DNA from: Streptomyces violens
Lineage (GTDB): Bacteria; Actinomycetota; Actinomycetes; Streptomycetales; Streptomycetaceae
DNA length: 64,000 bases
Assembly: GCF_000717745.1 (NCBI RefSeq)
Contig: NZ_JOBH01000022.1
Coordinates: forward strand, 1 to 64,000
Direction of reading: 5' to 3'
A program made the position numbers and the translations under genes. Numbering within the stretch: the stretch's first letter is position 1; each line of letters begins with the position of its first letter. Below, one piece after another: positions 34,248-44,944 of the stretch. Below the pieces are notes generated by a model, which was given only the letters and a program-made list of their open reading frames with translations, was not told the origin of the DNA and made no database searches.

Positions 34248-35120
34248 ATGAGCGGGGACAACGGGGGCGAAGGCGCCACCGAGGCGACCGCCGGTGCGGC
34301 GGCGCGGCTGCAGAAGCTCTTCGAAGGGCACCGGCTCACGCCGACCCAGCGCCGGATCGCGCACTGCATGGTGCGCCGGGCCGCCGACGCGCCCTTTCTC
34401 TCCAGCGTCGAGCTGGCCGAGCTGGCCGGCGTCAGCCAGCCCTCGGTGACCCGCTTCGCGGTCGCCCTCGGCTTCGACGGCTACCCGGCGCTCCGCCGCC
34501 ACCTGCGGGACGTGGCCCCGGAGCGCGCCGCGGCGGCCCCCGACTCCCTCAACGAGTACCAGCAGGCCGTACAGGAGGAGATCGGCAACCTCCAGGAGCT
34601 GTCGGCGGCGCTCGCCGACCCCGCGCCGATAGAGGAGGCGGCCCGCCTCTTCGCGGCCTCCCCGGTGCTGCCGGTGCTCGGCCTGCGCGCCGCGATGGGC
34701 CAGGCCGCGGGCTTCGCGTACTTCGCGAGCAAGGTCCACCCGGACGTGCGGCTGCTGGACGAGGGCGGCTCGATGCTCGCCGACCGGATCGACGGGGCGG
34801 TGCGCGCGGGCGCGAGCGTCCTGCTCTGCTTCGCGCTGCCGCGCCACCCCCGCGAGGTGATCGAGGCGCTGGCGTACGCCCGCTCCGCCGGGCTGACCGT
34901 CGTCACCGTCGCCGACAGCGCCTTCGCCCCGGTCGCCCGCCACACCGACCTCATGCTGCCCGCGGCGGTCGGCACGGGGCTGGCCTTCGACACGGTCTGC
35001 GCCCCCATGCTCCTCGGCCGCGTCCTGCTGGAGGCCATGTGCGACGCGCTGCCCGACGCCCAGGCCAGCCTGGAGGCATTCGACGCGCGGGCGGCGGCCC
35101 GCGGCCTGTTCGCGGAGTGA
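34248..35120 (+). CDS. RpiR/MurR-family transcriptional regulator
   Basis: The product has 290 residues, start ATG 34248. N-terminal HTH (LTPTQRRIAHCMV... SSVELAELAGVSQPSVTRFAVALGFDGYPALRRHLR); SIS domain from about residue 130 (VLGLRAAMGQAAGFAYFASKVHPDVRLLD... SVLLCFALPRHPREVIEALAYARSAGLTVVTVADS). SIS domains bind phosphosugars, but this branch is also tied to amino-acid and purine use. It lies between two permeases and near the hut genes, so it may regulate nitrogen-source uptake. Confidence 0.9.
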   Translation: MSGDNGGEGATEATAGAAARLQKLFEGHRLTPTQRRIAHCMVRRAADAPFLSSVELAELAGVSQPSVTRFAVALGFDGYPALRRHLRDVAPERAAAAPDSLNEYQQAVQEEIGNLQELSAALADPAPIEEAARLFAASPVLPVLGLRAAMGQAAGFAYFASKVHPDVRLLDEGGSMLADRIDGAVRAGASVLLCFALPRHPREVIEALAYARSAGLTVVTVADSAFAPVARHTDLMLPAAVGTGLAFDTVCAPMLLGRVLLEAMCDALPDAQASLEAFDARAAARGLFAE

Positions 35121-35160
35121 GGCGGAGTGAGGGGCGCGCCCCGCGGACCCGCCCCCGGCC

Positions 35161-36543
35161 TCAGCCCTTCCCGGTCTCCGCGGGCTCCTCGCCGCGCGCC
35201 TTCATCACCAGTTTGTTGAGTCCCCACAGCGCCACGCCGATGGCCAGCAGGATGCCGGCCCGGATGTAGACCTCGGCCGGGCGGTCCGCCAGCGGGCTGG
35301 CGAGGATCACGGCCGTGATCGCGCCGAGTACCGGCAGGACCGTCGGCGTACGGAAGTGGGCGTGCGCCACGCGGTCCTTGCGCAGCACCAGTACCGCGAT
35401 GTTGACCACCGCGAAGACGCACAGCAGCAGGAACGCCGTGGTGTCGCCGAGTCCTTCGATCTCGCCCGTGCAGACCAGGCCGATGGCCAGCAGCGAGACG
35501 AAGACGATGCCGGTGACGGGGGTGCGCCGCTTCGCGAGCACCCGGCCCATCGCCCTGGGCAGGATGCGCTCGTTGGCCATGCCGTAGCAGAGCCGTGAGG
35601 CCATCATGATGTTGATCAATGCCGAGTTGGTGACGGCGAACAGCGCGATCAGTGCGAAGAGCTTCGGCGGGAAGTCCAGGCCGCCGGCCTTGACCACCTC
35701 CAGCAGCGGCCCGCTGGACTTCTCCAGCGTGCGGTGGTCCACCAGCAGCGACGAGACGAGCGCGACCAGGACGTAGACGGTGCCCGTGACGCCCACACCG
35801 ATGAAGATCGCGCGCGGGAACGTGCGCACCGGATCCCGGGTCTCCTCGGCCATGTTCACCGAGTCCTCGAAGCCGACGAACGCGAAGAAGCCCAGCGCGG
35901 TGGCGCCCAGTACGCCGGTGAGCAGGGCGTATCCACCGCTGCCCGACGCCTCGAACTCGGTCAGCCGCCCCGGCTCGCCGTCCCCGGTGAGGATCGCGTA
36001 CGCCCCGATCGCCAGGATCACCAGCAGCCCGGTCACCTCGACCAGCGTCAGTACGACGTTCGCCTTCACCGACTCCGAGACGCCGCGCAGGTTGAGCGCC
36101 GCGAGCGCTAGGACGAAGAGGATCGCGACGAGGGTCGGCGGGACCGCGTCGGTGAACTCGGCGAGGTAGTCGCCGCCGAACGCGCGGGCCGCCGCGCTCG
36201 CCGAGGACAGCCCCGAGCACATCACCATGAAGGCGACGATGAAGGTCAGGAAGGGGACCTTGAACGCCTTCTGGGTGTACAGCGCGGCGCCGGCCGCCCT
36301 GGGGTACTTGCCGACCAGCTCCACGTACGAGGCCGCGGTCAGGATCGCCACGACGAAGCCGATCACGAACGGCAGCCAGAGCGCGCCGCCGACCTTGCCC
36401 GCGACCTTGCCGGTGGTGGCGTAGATCCCGGTGCCGAGGATGTCGCCGATCACGAAGAGGATCAGCAGTTTGGGGCCGATGGCGCGCTTGAGGCCGGTCT
36501 CCTCGGGCGGTGCGGTGGGGCCCGGATCGGTGGTGTCCGTCAT
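35161..36543 (-). CDS. APC-superfamily amino-acid permease
   Basis: The product has 460 residues and about 12 helices, start ATG 36543. APC motifs: GDILGTGIYATTGKVAGKVGGALWLPF, GKYPRAAGAALYTQKAF, GFFAFVGFEDSVNMAEETRDPVRTFPRAIF. This is typical of cationic or branched amino-acid carriers. It follows the decarboxylase gene in the same direction with 108 bases between, so the two may form an uptake and decarboxylation unit. Confidence 0.9.
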   Translation of the reverse strand: MTDTTDPGPTAPPEETGLKRAIGPKLLILFVIGDILGTGIYATTGKVAGKVGGALWLPFVIGFVVAILTAASYVELVGKYPRAAGAALYTQKAFKVPFLTFIVAFMVMCSGLSSASAAARAFGGDYLAEFTDAVPPTLVAILFVLALAALNLRGVSESVKANVVLTLVEVTGLLVILAIGAYAILTGDGEPGRLTEFEASGSGGYALLTGVLGATALGFFAFVGFEDSVNMAEETRDPVRTFPRAIFIGVGVTGTVYVLVALVSSLLVDHRTLEKSSGPLLEVVKAGGLDFPPKLFALIALFAVTNSALINIMMASRLCYGMANERILPRAMGRVLAKRRTPVTGIVFVSLLAIGLVCTGEIEGLGDTTAFLLLCVFAVVNIAVLVLRKDRVAHAHFRTPTVLPVLGAITAVILASPLADRPAEVYIRAGILLAIGVALWGLNKLVMKARGEEPAETGKG

Positions 36544-36617
36544 CAGATACCTCCCCCGAGAGTTGATGTGGGGGAGGTAGTGCCCGCCCTCGCCGTCCCG
36601 AAGCGGAAGTTGAGCAA

Positions 36618-36666
36618 GTTCAGAGCTGGGCGAGTGCAGAGCTGAGCAGGTTCAGAGCTGGGCGAG
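36618..36666. repeat. Direct repeat of the decarboxylase gene 3' end
   Basis: The 17-mer GTTCAGAGCTGGGCGAG occurs at 36618-36634 and 36650-36666. The second copy includes the stop codon and last codons of the leftward decarboxylase gene; a partial copy lies between. Confidence 0.85.
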
Positions 36667-37995
36667 GCCGTCCCGCTCCGCGCCGCCGCCGGCCTCCGCG
36701 ACGATCTCCTCCAGCGTCTGGGCCCGGCGGACCGTGGCGAAGCCGACCGAGCCGTCCGCGCCCTCGGCGAAGCCGTGCACGGCCGGCCGGGCCAGGCTGT
36801 TGTAGGCGTAGTGGTGGGCGAAGTAGTACGCGCCGGTGTCCAGCACGGCCACGTAGTCGCCCTGCGCCAGCGGCGGCAGCGTGCGGTTCTCGGCGAGCAG
36901 ATCGCCCGCGAAGCAGGCCGGGCCCGCCACGTCCTGCGCGAGCTCCCCGCCGCTCTTCGGCAGGCCCTTGGCGTCGAACGCGGCGATCCGCAGCGGCCAG
37001 GCGGCGGGCGCGTAGACGGTACGCGTGGCCACCTGCACGCCCGCGTGGGTGACCGCGATCGGCCGGCCGCCGGAGTTCTTGGCGTACTCCACCCGCGCCA
37101 GCACCGTGCCGTGCTTGGCCAGCAGCGACCGGCCGAACTCGGTGACCAGGCCGTACCGCCCGTCCAGCAGCCCCGGCACCTGCTCCTTGAGGGACCGCGC
37201 GTACGCCTCGTAGGTGGGGTCGTCGGCATCGGAGGCGAAGTTGACCGGCAGGCCGCCGCCGATGTCGATCGTGTCGATCTGCTGCCGGCCCACCGCCTCG
37301 TTGATCTCCTCGGCCAGCTCGTACACCGCCCGTATGCCCTGCGCCATCAGCTCCAGCGGCACGCCCTGCGAGCCGGAGTGGGTGTGCAGCCGGGTCAGCC
37401 AGGGGCGCGCGCGGTAGGCGTCGATCACCCACTGGCGGGCGCCTTCGTCACGCAGCGCGACGCCGAACTTCGACGTCGCGGTCGCCGTGGACAGCGCCTC
37501 GATGCTGCCCCCGCCGACCTGCGCGTTCACCCGCAGACCGAGGGGTGACCGGGTGGGCGCCGAGGAGACCAGCGCGTCGATGCGGGCCAGCTCCTGCGGG
37601 TTGTCGGCGTTGACCGCGATGCCCAGCGCGAGCGCCTCCCGCAGCTCGGCAGGGGTCTTGGCGGGCGAGTCCAGGACCGTGTGCGCGGCGTGCACCCCGG
37701 CCGCTCTGGCCAGCGCCAGCTCGCCGGGGCTCGCGACCTCGGCCCCGATGCCCGCCTCGTGCAGCAGCCGCAGGACGGGGACCAGCGGGGCCGCCTTGAC
37801 CGCGAAGGCGTGCAGCACCGGCGCGTCGGTGACCGCGGCGAACGCGGCCCGCAGCGCCTCGGCGCCCGCCCGGATGCCTGCCACGTCCAGCAGCCCGATG
37901 ATCGGGGTGTCGGGGCCGACCAGCCCCTGCGCCACCGCCGCGGCGACGGCGCGCTCCCGGCGTTCGGTCCGTTCGGTGAAGCCAGTGAAGGTCAT
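36652..37995 (-). CDS. Diaminopimelate/ornithine-decarboxylase-family (fold III) PLP enzyme
   Basis: The product has 447 residues, start ATG 37995. PLP lysine Lys67 in HAFAVKAAP; HTHSGSQG; DIGGGLPVNF; the second-domain motif CFAGDLLAENRTLP; and YYFAHHYAYNSLARP. It lacks exact DapDC sequence signatures, so the substrate may be another amino acid. It is divergent from hutU and precedes an amino-acid permease. Confidence 0.85.
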   Translation of the reverse strand: MTFTGFTERTERRERAVAAAVAQGLVGPDTPIIGLLDVAGIRAGAEALRAAFAAVTDAPVLHAFAVKAAPLVPVLRLLHEAGIGAEVASPGELALARAAGVHAAHTVLDSPAKTPAELREALALGIAVNADNPQELARIDALVSSAPTRSPLGLRVNAQVGGGSIEALSTATATSKFGVALRDEGARQWVIDAYRARPWLTRLHTHSGSQGVPLELMAQGIRAVYELAEEINEAVGRQQIDTIDIGGGLPVNFASDADDPTYEAYARSLKEQVPGLLDGRYGLVTEFGRSLLAKHGTVLARVEYAKNSGGRPIAVTHAGVQVATRTVYAPAAWPLRIAAFDAKGLPKSGGELAQDVAGPACFAGDLLAENRTLPPLAQGDYVAVLDTGAYYFAHHYAYNSLARPAVHGFAEGADGSVGFATVRRAQTLEEIVAEAGGGAERDGLAQL

Positions 37996-38048
37996 GACTT
38001 CACTCCATCACCTGACGGGCGGCTCCGCCATGGCGCCATTGACTAGCC

Positions 38049-38076
38049 ATATTCACTCAATACAAGATGTGAATAT
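38049..38076. promoter_or_regulatory. Inverted repeat in the hutU/decarboxylase divergent promoter
   Basis: ATATTCAC and GTGAATAT are perfect 8-bp arms 12 bases apart. The AT-rich element stands out in GC-rich DNA and probably binds a dimeric regulator. Confidence 0.65.
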
Positions 38077-38127
38077 ATCGATCCAGTGCCGTGGGGTGCT
38101 GGGCACCGCCGAGGCAGGAGGCAGCGC

Positions 38128-39792
38128 ATGTCAGGACCGCGACCCGTGCGAGCATCGCGTGGTACGGAACTGAGCGCCCAGGGCTGGCAGCAGGAGGCCG
38201 CCCTGCGGATGCTCCAGAACAATCTGGACCCGGAGGTGGCCGAGCACCCGGACAAGCTGGTCGTTTACGGCGGTACCGGCAAGGCGGCCCGCGACTGGCG
38301 TTCGTTCGATGCGATGCAGCGCACGCTGCGCACGCTGAAGCAGGACGAGACGATGCTGGTGCAGTCGGGTCGTCCGGTGGGTGTCATGCAGACGCACGAG
38401 TGGGCTCCGCGGGTGCTGATCGCCAACTCCAATCTGGTGGGGGACTGGGCGAACTGGGAGGAGTTCCGGCGCCTGGAGCAGCTCGGCCTGACCATGTACG
38501 GGCAGATGACGGCCGGTTCGTGGATCTACATCGGCACCCAGGGCATCCTGCAGGGCACCTACGAGACCTTCGCCGCGGTGGCCGCGAAGAAGTTCAACGG
38601 CACCCTGGCCGGCACGATCACCCTCACCGCCGGCCTCGGTGGCATGGGCGGTGCCCAGCCGCTGGCGGTGACGATGAACGACGGTGTGGCGATCTGCATC
38701 GACTGCGACCCGCGGGCGATCGAGCGGCGCATCGAGCACCGGTACCTGGATGTCCGCGCCGACAATCTGGCGCATGCGCTGCAGCTGGCCACCGAGGCCC
38801 GCGACGCCCGTCGCCCGCTGTCCATCGGTCTGCTGGGCAATGCGGCGGAGCTGCTGCCGCAGATGCTGGCCGAGGGCGCGCCGATCGACATCGTGACTGA
38901 CCAGACCTCGGCGCACGACCCGCTGTCCTACCTGCCGGTGGGGGTCGACTTCGACGACATGGCTTCGTACGCGGCCAAGGACCCGGCCGGGTTCACCACC
39001 CGCGCCCGGGAGTCGATGGCCCGCCACGTGGAGGCGATGGTCGGCTTCATGGACGCCGGGGCGGAGGTCTTCGACTACGGCAACTCCATCCGTGGCGAGG
39101 CCCAGCTCGCAGGCTTCGAGCGGGCCTTTGCCTTCCCCGGCTTCGTGCCCGCCTACATTCGCCCGCTGTTCTGTGAGGGCAAGGGCCCCTTCCGCTGGGC
39201 CGCGCTGTCCGGTGAGGCGTCGGACATCCACAAGACCGACAAGGCCATCCTCGATCTGTTCCCGGAGAACGAGTCGCTGCACCGCTGGATCAAGATGGCC
39301 GGCGAGCGGGTCCACTTCCAGGGCCTGCCCGCGCGGATCTGCTGGCTGGGTTACGGCGAGCGGGACAAGGCCGGTGAGCGCTTCAACGACATGGTGGCGT
39401 CCGGCGAGCTCCAGGCCCCCCTGGCCATCGGCCGCGACCACCTGGACTGCGGCTCCGTCGCGTCCCCCTACCGAGAGACCGAGGCCATGCTGGACGGCTC
39501 GGACGCGATCGCGGACTGGCCGCTGCTGAACGCCATGGTCAACGTCGCCTCGGGCGCGTCCTGGGTCTCCCTCCACCACGGTGGTGGCGTCGGCATGGGC
39601 CGCTCCATCCACGCCGGCCAGGTCTCCGTCGCCGACGGCACCAAGCTCGCGGGCGAGAAGATCCGCCGCGTGCTGACCAACGACCCCGGCATGGGCGTCA
39701 TCCGGCACGTCGACGCCGGATACGACATCGCCGATTCCGTCGCGGCCGAGCGCGGCGTCCGCGTCCCGATGCGCGAAGGCGGCGACCAGTGA
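38128..39792 (+). CDS. hutU: Urocanate hydratase
   Basis: The product has 554 residues, start ATG 38128 after GGCAGGAGG. The family is recognised by [35 protein letters not shown], the NAD-binding stretch [23 protein letters not shown], and [17 protein letters not shown]. It converts urocanate to imidazolone propionate in histidine breakdown. It overlaps the next gene as GTGA. Confidence 0.97.
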   Translation: MSGPRPVRASRGTELSAQGWQQEAALRMLQNNLDPEVAEHPDKLVVYGGTGKAARDWRSFDAMQRTLRTLKQDETMLVQSGRPVGVMQTHEWAPRVLIANSNLVGDWANWEEFRRLEQLGLTMYGQMTAGSWIYIGTQGILQGTYETFAAVAAKKFNGTLAGTITLTAGLGGMGGAQPLAVTMNDGVAICIDCDPRAIERRIEHRYLDVRADNLAHALQLATEARDARRPLSIGLLGNAAELLPQMLAEGAPIDIVTDQTSAHDPLSYLPVGVDFDDMASYAAKDPAGFTTRARESMARHVEAMVGFMDAGAEVFDYGNSIRGEAQLAGFERAFAFPGFVPAYIRPLFCEGKGPFRWAALSGEASDIHKTDKAILDLFPENESLHRWIKMAGERVHFQGLPARICWLGYGERDKAGERFNDMVASGELQAPLAIGRDHLDCGSVASPYRETEAMLDGSDAIADWPLLNAMVNVASGASWVSLHHGGGVGMGRSIHAGQVSVADGTKLAGEKIRRVLTNDPGMGVIRHVDAGYDIADSVAAERGVRVPMREGGDQ

Positions 39793-40997
39793 GTACTTCG
39801 TTCCTCGAGATGTGGCGGGACCTGCTCCCCATCGGCCAGGACGCCGACAGCCGGGGCTACCGCCGCTATGCCTGGACCGGCGCGGACGCCGACTGCCGGG
39901 CCTGGTTCCGGGGGCAGGCGGAGGCCCGCGGGCTGACGTACGAGGTGGACCGGAACGGCAACCAGTGGGCCTGGCTCGGCGACCCGGCCGCCGGGGACGC
40001 CGTCGTCACCGGGTCGCACCTGGACTCCGTACCGGACGGCGGTGCCTTCGACGGGCCGCTGGGCGTGGTGTCCTCCTTCGCGGCGCTGGACGAACTCCGC
40101 GGGAGGGGGGCGGAGTTCACCCGGCCGCTGGCGATCACCAACTTCGGTGACGAGGAGGGCGCCCGCTTCGGGCTGGCCTGCGTCGGGTCGCGGCTCGCCG
40201 CAGGTCAGCTGAGCGTGGAGAAGGCCCATCAGCTGACGGACGCCGACGGGATCAGCCTCCCGCAGGCCATGGAGCGGGCCGGATACGACCCGGAGGCGAT
40301 CGGCGCCGACGACGAGCGTCTTGCCCGTATCGGCGCGTTCGTCGAGCTGCACGTCGAGCAGGGCCGGGCGCTGGACCTGTCCGGCGATCCGGTGGGCGTC
40401 GCGTCCGCGATCTGGCCGCACGGCCGCTGGCGGTTCGACTTCCGGGGCGAGGCCAACCACGCCGGTACGACGCGCCTCGAAGACCGCCGGGACCCGATGC
40501 TCACGTATGCGCAGACTGTGCTCGCCGCGCGCGAGTACGCGGCCCGGCACGGCGCGCTGGCCACCTTCGGGAAGGTCGGCGTCGAGCCCAACGGCGTCAA
40601 CGCCATCCCGTCCCTGGTCCGCGGCTGGCTGGACTCGCGCGCCGCCGACCAGGAGACGCTGGACGCGGTGGTCGGCGGGATCGAGCGCGCCGCCGCCGAG
40701 CGGGGCCGGACCGACGGGGTGGACGTGAACGTCACCCGGGAGTCCTTCACGCCGGTCGTGGAGTTCGCGCACGACCTGCGGGACCGGCTCGCGAAGACAC
40801 TCGGCGGCGTACCCGTGCTGCCGACGGGGGCGGGACACGACGCGGGTATTTTGTCCGCCACTGTCCCGACCGCCATGCTGTTCGTACGCAACCCCACCGG
40901 CGTCTCGCACTCGCCCGCCGAGCACGCGGCGGAGGACGACTGCGTCGCGGGGGTCCGCGCACTCGCCGATGTACTGGAGGGTTTGGCGTGCAACTGA
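39789..40997 (+). CDS. M20-type amidohydrolase (allantoate amidohydrolase/N-carbamoylase-like)
   Basis: The product has 402 residues, start GTG 39789. M20 metal motifs: [19 protein letters not shown], the Glu pair in [21 protein letters not shown], and a final HDAGILS. The fold suits hydrolysis of carbamoyl, formyl or ureido amides. In this hut operon it occupies the place where HutG (formylglutamate deformylase) would be expected, so it may cleave N-formylglutamate. Annotators often call it allantoate amidohydrolase. Confidence 0.85.
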   Translation: MSTSFLEMWRDLLPIGQDADSRGYRRYAWTGADADCRAWFRGQAEARGLTYEVDRNGNQWAWLGDPAAGDAVVTGSHLDSVPDGGAFDGPLGVVSSFAALDELRGRGAEFTRPLAITNFGDEEGARFGLACVGSRLAAGQLSVEKAHQLTDADGISLPQAMERAGYDPEAIGADDERLARIGAFVELHVEQGRALDLSGDPVGVASAIWPHGRWRFDFRGEANHAGTTRLEDRRDPMLTYAQTVLAAREYAARHGALATFGKVGVEPNGVNAIPSLVRGWLDSRAADQETLDAVVGGIERAAAERGRTDGVDVNVTRESFTPVVEFAHDLRDRLAKTLGGVPVLPTGAGHDAGILSATVPTAMLFVRNPTGVSHSPAEHAAEDDCVAGVRALADVLEGLACN

Positions 40998-42334
40998 CGC
41001 CGACGACGTACTGGCTGGAGCACGCCTGGCTCGACACGCATGTCGAGCCGGGGGTGGTCGTGGAGACCGGCGACGGGCGGATCACCGCCGTCCGCACCGG
41101 CGTCGAGGCCCCGCCGCCGGGCGCCGAAATACTGCGCGGGCTGACGCTCCCGGGCCTCGCCAACGCGCACTCGCACGCCTTCCACCGCGCGCTGCGCGGC
41201 ACCGTGCAGGTGGGCAGCGGCACGTTCTGGACCTGGCGCGAGGTCATGTACGCGACCGCCGCGCAGCTCACGCCGGACAGCTATCACGAGCTGGCCCGCG
41301 CCGTGTACGCGGAGATGGCGCTCGCCGGGATCACCTGCGTCGGCGAGTTCCACTACCTGCACCACGCGCCCGGCGGCGGCCGTTACGAGGACCCGAACGC
41401 GATGGGCGAGGCGCTGATCGCCGCGGCCGGCGAGGCGGGCATCCGCATCACGCTGCTGGACACCGCGTACCTCTCGTCCGGTTTCGGCGAGCCGCCCAAC
41501 CGGCAGCAGCTGCGCTTCAGTGACGGCGACGCGCAGGGCTGGGCCGAGCGCGCCGGGCAGCTCAAGGAGGGCCGCGCGCACGCCCGTATCGGCGCCGCCG
41601 TGCACTCCGTACGCGCCGTGCCCGCGGATCAGCTCGGTACGGTCGCGCGGTGGGCACAGGACCGCGAGGCCCCGCTGCACGTCCATCTCTCCGAGCAGAC
41701 CGCCGAGAACGACGCCTGTCAGGCCGCGCACGGCTGCACGCCGACCCGGCTGCTCGCCGACCACGGCGTGCTCGGGCCGCGCACGACGGCCGTGCACGCC
41801 ACCCACCTCACCGGCGAGGACATCCAGCTCCTCGGCGGGAGCGGCACCGGCGTGTGCATGTGCCCCACCACCGAGCGGGACCTCGCCGACGGCATCGGAC
41901 CGGCCACCACCGTGCAGGAGGCGGGCTCCCCGCTCTCGCTGGGCAGTGACAGCCACGCCGTCATCGACCTGTTCGAAGAGGCGCGGGGGATGGAGCTGAA
42001 CGAGCGGCTGCGCACCCGTACGCGGGGCCACTGGACCGCCGCCGCGCTGCTGCGCGCCGCGTCCGCCGACGGCCACCGGGCGCTCGGCTGGGAGGACGCG
42101 GGCGCGCTGCGCACCGGCGCGCTCGCCGACTTCGTCACGATCGCCCTGGACAGCGTCCGTACGGCGGGGCCGCTGCCCCGGCTGGGCGCCGAGACGGCCG
42201 TGTTCGCGGCCAGCAACGCCGACGTGCGGCACACCGTCGTCGGCGGCCGCCAGGTCGTCCGGGACGGAGCGCACACCCTCGTCCCCGACGTCCCCGCCGC
42301 GCTGGCCGCCGCCATCGACGACCTGCGCGCCTGA
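40988..42334 (+). CDS. hutF: Formimidoylglutamate deiminase
   Basis: The product has 448 residues, start GTG 40988, overlapping the previous gene by 10 bases. Amidohydrolase metal sites: [29 protein letters not shown] and [14 protein letters not shown]. The HutF-specific pattern [15 protein letters not shown] is present. It turns N-formimidoylglutamate into N-formylglutamate and ammonia, the second step of the HutF/HutG branch. Confidence 0.94.
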   Translation: MQLTPTTYWLEHAWLDTHVEPGVVVETGDGRITAVRTGVEAPPPGAEILRGLTLPGLANAHSHAFHRALRGTVQVGSGTFWTWREVMYATAAQLTPDSYHELARAVYAEMALAGITCVGEFHYLHHAPGGGRYEDPNAMGEALIAAAGEAGIRITLLDTAYLSSGFGEPPNRQQLRFSDGDAQGWAERAGQLKEGRAHARIGAAVHSVRAVPADQLGTVARWAQDREAPLHVHLSEQTAENDACQAAHGCTPTRLLADHGVLGPRTTAVHATHLTGEDIQLLGGSGTGVCMCPTTERDLADGIGPATTVQEAGSPLSLGSDSHAVIDLFEEARGMELNERLRTRTRGHWTAAALLRAASADGHRALGWEDAGALRTGALADFVTIALDSVRTAGPLPRLGAETAVFAASNADVRHTVVGGRQVVRDGAHTLVPDVPAALAAAIDDLRA

Positions 42335-42339
42335 ACACC

Positions 42340-42373
42340 CGGGCCCCGTGTCCCTCCGGGGACGCGGGGCCCG
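42340..42373 (+). terminator. Hairpin between hutF and hutI
   Basis: Fifteen pairs with one G-U, loop TCCG. It lies within the operon and may give partial termination or stabilise the hutF side. Confidence 0.6.
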
Positions 42374-42417
42374 CGTGCGTACAGGAGCACCCACCCCGAG
42401 AGGAACCGGAACCCAGC

Positions 42418-43584
42418 ATGTCCACCGCCATCACGCACATCGGCAGCCTGGTCACCAACGACCCGGCGCTCGGCGCCGGCCCGATCGGCCTGATCGAGGA
42501 CGCCGCCGTCGTCATCGAGGGCGACCGCGTCGCCTGGGTGGGGCCCAGCGGCCGCGCGCCGGCCGCCGACACCGTCCACGACGCGGGCGGCCGGGCCGCC
42601 ATCCCCGGCTTCGTCGACTCCCACTCCCACCTGGTCTTCGGCGGCGACCGCACGCAGGAGTTCAACGCCCGGATGTCGGGGCGCGCTTACTCGGCCGGCG
42701 GCATCCGTACGACCGTCGCCGCGACCCGGGCCGCCACCGACGAGGAGCTCTCCGCCAACGTCGCCCAGTACATGGCGGAGGCGCTGCGCCAGGGCACCAC
42801 CACCTTCGAGACCAAGTCCGGCTACGGCCTCACGGTCGAGGACGAGGCCCGCGCGCTGCGCATCGCCGCCTCGCACACCGACGAGGTCACCTACCTCGGC
42901 GCGCACATCGTCTCCCCGGACTACGCCGAGGACCCGGCCGGGTACGTGGACCTCGTCACCGGCCCGATGCTGGACGCCTGCGCCCCGCACGCCCGCTGGA
43001 TCGACGTCTTCTGCGAGAAGGGCGCCTTCGACGGCGACCAGGCCCGCGCGATCCTCACCGCGGGCAAGGAGCGCGGCCTGTTGCCCCGCATCCACGCCAA
43101 CCAGCTCTCCTACGGGCCCGGCGTGCAGCTCGGCGTCGAGCTGGACGCGGCCTCCGCCGACCACTGCACGCACCTCACGGACGCGGACGTGGACGCGCTG
43201 GCCCAGGGCAACACGGTGGCGACGCTGCTCCCCGGCGCGGAGTTCTCCACGCGTGCGGAGTGGCCCGATGCCCGCCGGCTGCTGGACGCGGGTGCCACGG
43301 TCGCCCTCTCCACGGACTGCAACCCCGGCTCGTCCTTCACGTCCTCGATGCCCTTCTGCATCGCGCTCGCCGTGCGGGACATGAAGATGACCCCCGACGA
43401 GGCGATCTGGTCGGCGACGGCGGGCGGCGCGCAGGCCCTGCGCCGTACCGACGTGGGCCGCATCACCCCCGGCGCCCGCGCCGACCTGGCCCTCCTGGAC
43501 GCCCCGTCCCACGTCCACCTCGCGTACCGCCCGGGCGTGCCCCTCGTCACAGAGGTCTGGCGAGCGGGCGTACGCGCCGCCTGA
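42418..43584 (+). CDS. hutI: Imidazolonepropionase
   Basis: The product has 388 residues, start ATG 42418. Metal motifs: [28 protein letters not shown] and [11 protein letters not shown]. It hydrolyses imidazolone propionate to formimidoylglutamate, joining HutU and HutF. The ribosome site is GAGAGGAAC. Confidence 0.96.
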   Translation: MSTAITHIGSLVTNDPALGAGPIGLIEDAAVVIEGDRVAWVGPSGRAPAADTVHDAGGRAAIPGFVDSHSHLVFGGDRTQEFNARMSGRAYSAGGIRTTVAATRAATDEELSANVAQYMAEALRQGTTTFETKSGYGLTVEDEARALRIAASHTDEVTYLGAHIVSPDYAEDPAGYVDLVTGPMLDACAPHARWIDVFCEKGAFDGDQARAILTAGKERGLLPRIHANQLSYGPGVQLGVELDAASADHCTHLTDADVDALAQGNTVATLLPGAEFSTRAEWPDARRLLDAGATVALSTDCNPGSSFTSSMPFCIALAVRDMKMTPDEAIWSATAGGAQALRRTDVGRITPGARADLALLDAPSHVHLAYRPGVPLVTEVWRAGVRAA

Positions 43585-43674
43585 GCAGCCCAGGAGCGGC
43601 GGCAGGCGGAAATCCCCCACGGGGGCGCTGTACACCCAGCAAAAGCGAGCTGAACGTCCCGGAAAAGCGAAAGG

Positions 43675-43705
43675 GGGCCCGCCCCGAGGTACTCGGGGCC
43701 GGCCC
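43675..43705. terminator. Terminator between convergent hutI and sigma genes
   Basis: Thirteen of fourteen bases pair (GGGCCCGCCCCGAG with its near complement) around GTA. Confidence 0.7.
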
Positions 43706-43749
43706 TCCTCCGCGCGGTCAGCCGTACAGGACGCCGTGACCGCGGCGGC

Positions 43750-44682
43750 TCACTCCTCGATCATCAGGCCCTTGCGGAGCCGGACCAAGGTGCGGGACAG
43801 CAGGCGGGAGACGTGCATCTGCGAGATGCCCAGCTCCTCGCCGATCTCCGACTGCGTCATGTTCGCGACGAAGCGGAGCGAGAGGATCTTGCGGTCGCGC
43901 GGCGGGAGCTCCGCGATCAGCGGCTTCAGGGACTCGACGTACTCGATGCCCTCGAGTCCGTGGTCCTCGTAGCCGATGCGGTCCGCCAGCGCACCTTCGG
44001 TGTCGTCCTCCTCCGGCTGGGCGTCCAGCGAGCTCGCGGTGTACGCGTTGCTCGCGGCCATCCCCTCGACGACCTCGTCCTTGCTGATGGACAGGCGTGC
44101 GGCCAGCTCGCTCACGGTGGGTGCGCGGTCGAGCTTCTGCGCCAGTTCGTCACCGGCCTTGGCCAGGTCCAGGCGCAGCTCCTGAAGGCGCCGCGGGACC
44201 CGTACCGACCAGCTGGTGTCACGGAAGAAACGCTTGATCTCGCCGACGATGGTCGGCATGGCGAAGGTGGGGAACTCTACGCCGCGGTCCAGTTCGAAGC
44301 GGTCGATCGCCTTGATCAGCCCTATGGTGCCGACCTGGACGATGTCCTCCATCGGCTCGCTGCGGGAGCGGAACCGGGAGGCCGCGAACTTCACCAGGGC
44401 GAGGTTGAGCTCTACCAGGGTGTTGCGGACGTATGCGTACTCGTGCGTGCCCTCTTCCAGGGTCTCCAGGCGCCCGAAGAGCGTCTTGGAGAGCGCCCGC
44501 GCGTCCACCGGTCCGACCTCGTCGTACGGCGGAATCTCGGGCAGGCCGTCGATCTCCGGCATCCCGGGAAATCCGGTTGCATCGATCGGCAGGTGCTGGG
44601 CAGGGATCTGTTCGGACAGGGATGTCGACGACGCGTTGTCCGTGGTCTGGTCGGTGCGCACTTCGTCGAGCCGGGGTGACAT
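43750..44682 (-). CDS. SigB/SigF-family sigma factor
   Basis: The product has 310 residues, start ATG 44682 after GGAGG. Region 2 (ALVKFAASRFRSRSEPMEDIVQVGTIGLIKAIDRFE), region 3 (FPTFAMPTIVGEIKRFFRDTSWSVRVPRRLQE) and region 4 (LPPRDRKILSLRFVANMTQSEIGEELGISQMHVSRLLSRTLVRLR) are clear. It is a stress/development sigma of the Streptomyces SigB group, probably the SigI position of the genus. Adjacent genes encode its partner-switch proteins. Confidence 0.93.
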   Translation of the reverse strand: MSPRLDEVRTDQTTDNASSTSLSEQIPAQHLPIDATGFPGMPEIDGLPEIPPYDEVGPVDARALSKTLFGRLETLEEGTHEYAYVRNTLVELNLALVKFAASRFRSRSEPMEDIVQVGTIGLIKAIDRFELDRGVEFPTFAMPTIVGEIKRFFRDTSWSVRVPRRLQELRLDLAKAGDELAQKLDRAPTVSELAARLSISKDEVVEGMAASNAYTASSLDAQPEEDDTEGALADRIGYEDHGLEGIEYVESLKPLIAELPPRDRKILSLRFVANMTQSEIGEELGISQMHVSRLLSRTLVRLRKGLMIEE

Positions 44683-44944
44683 GGTGTCCTCCATCGTTCT
44701 CGGCATATGGCTGCCGATGCCTGTACGTGAAGCTGCGGTCTGCGGCGCCTCCAAAGCCGGCCGAGTCGAATGTGTTCCTTATACGCCTACCCGGGTTCAC
44801 CTGAAGATGGCAAGTGCGTGTTGTCCGTATTTGTGTTAGTACGCGCATTGTTCGGGTGTCAGCCCGCCCCTCAAAGGCGTAGGCTTCGACGTGCGCAGTC
44901 GTAAGCAAATCCAGACGCCGAGACAGCAAGAGGGGTGCGCGCGC

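Noticed and set aside
44787..44792. GGGTAG on the minus strand as a SigB-type -10 box before the sigma gene
   Set aside because: No convincing -35 element at the right distance; too weak to list.
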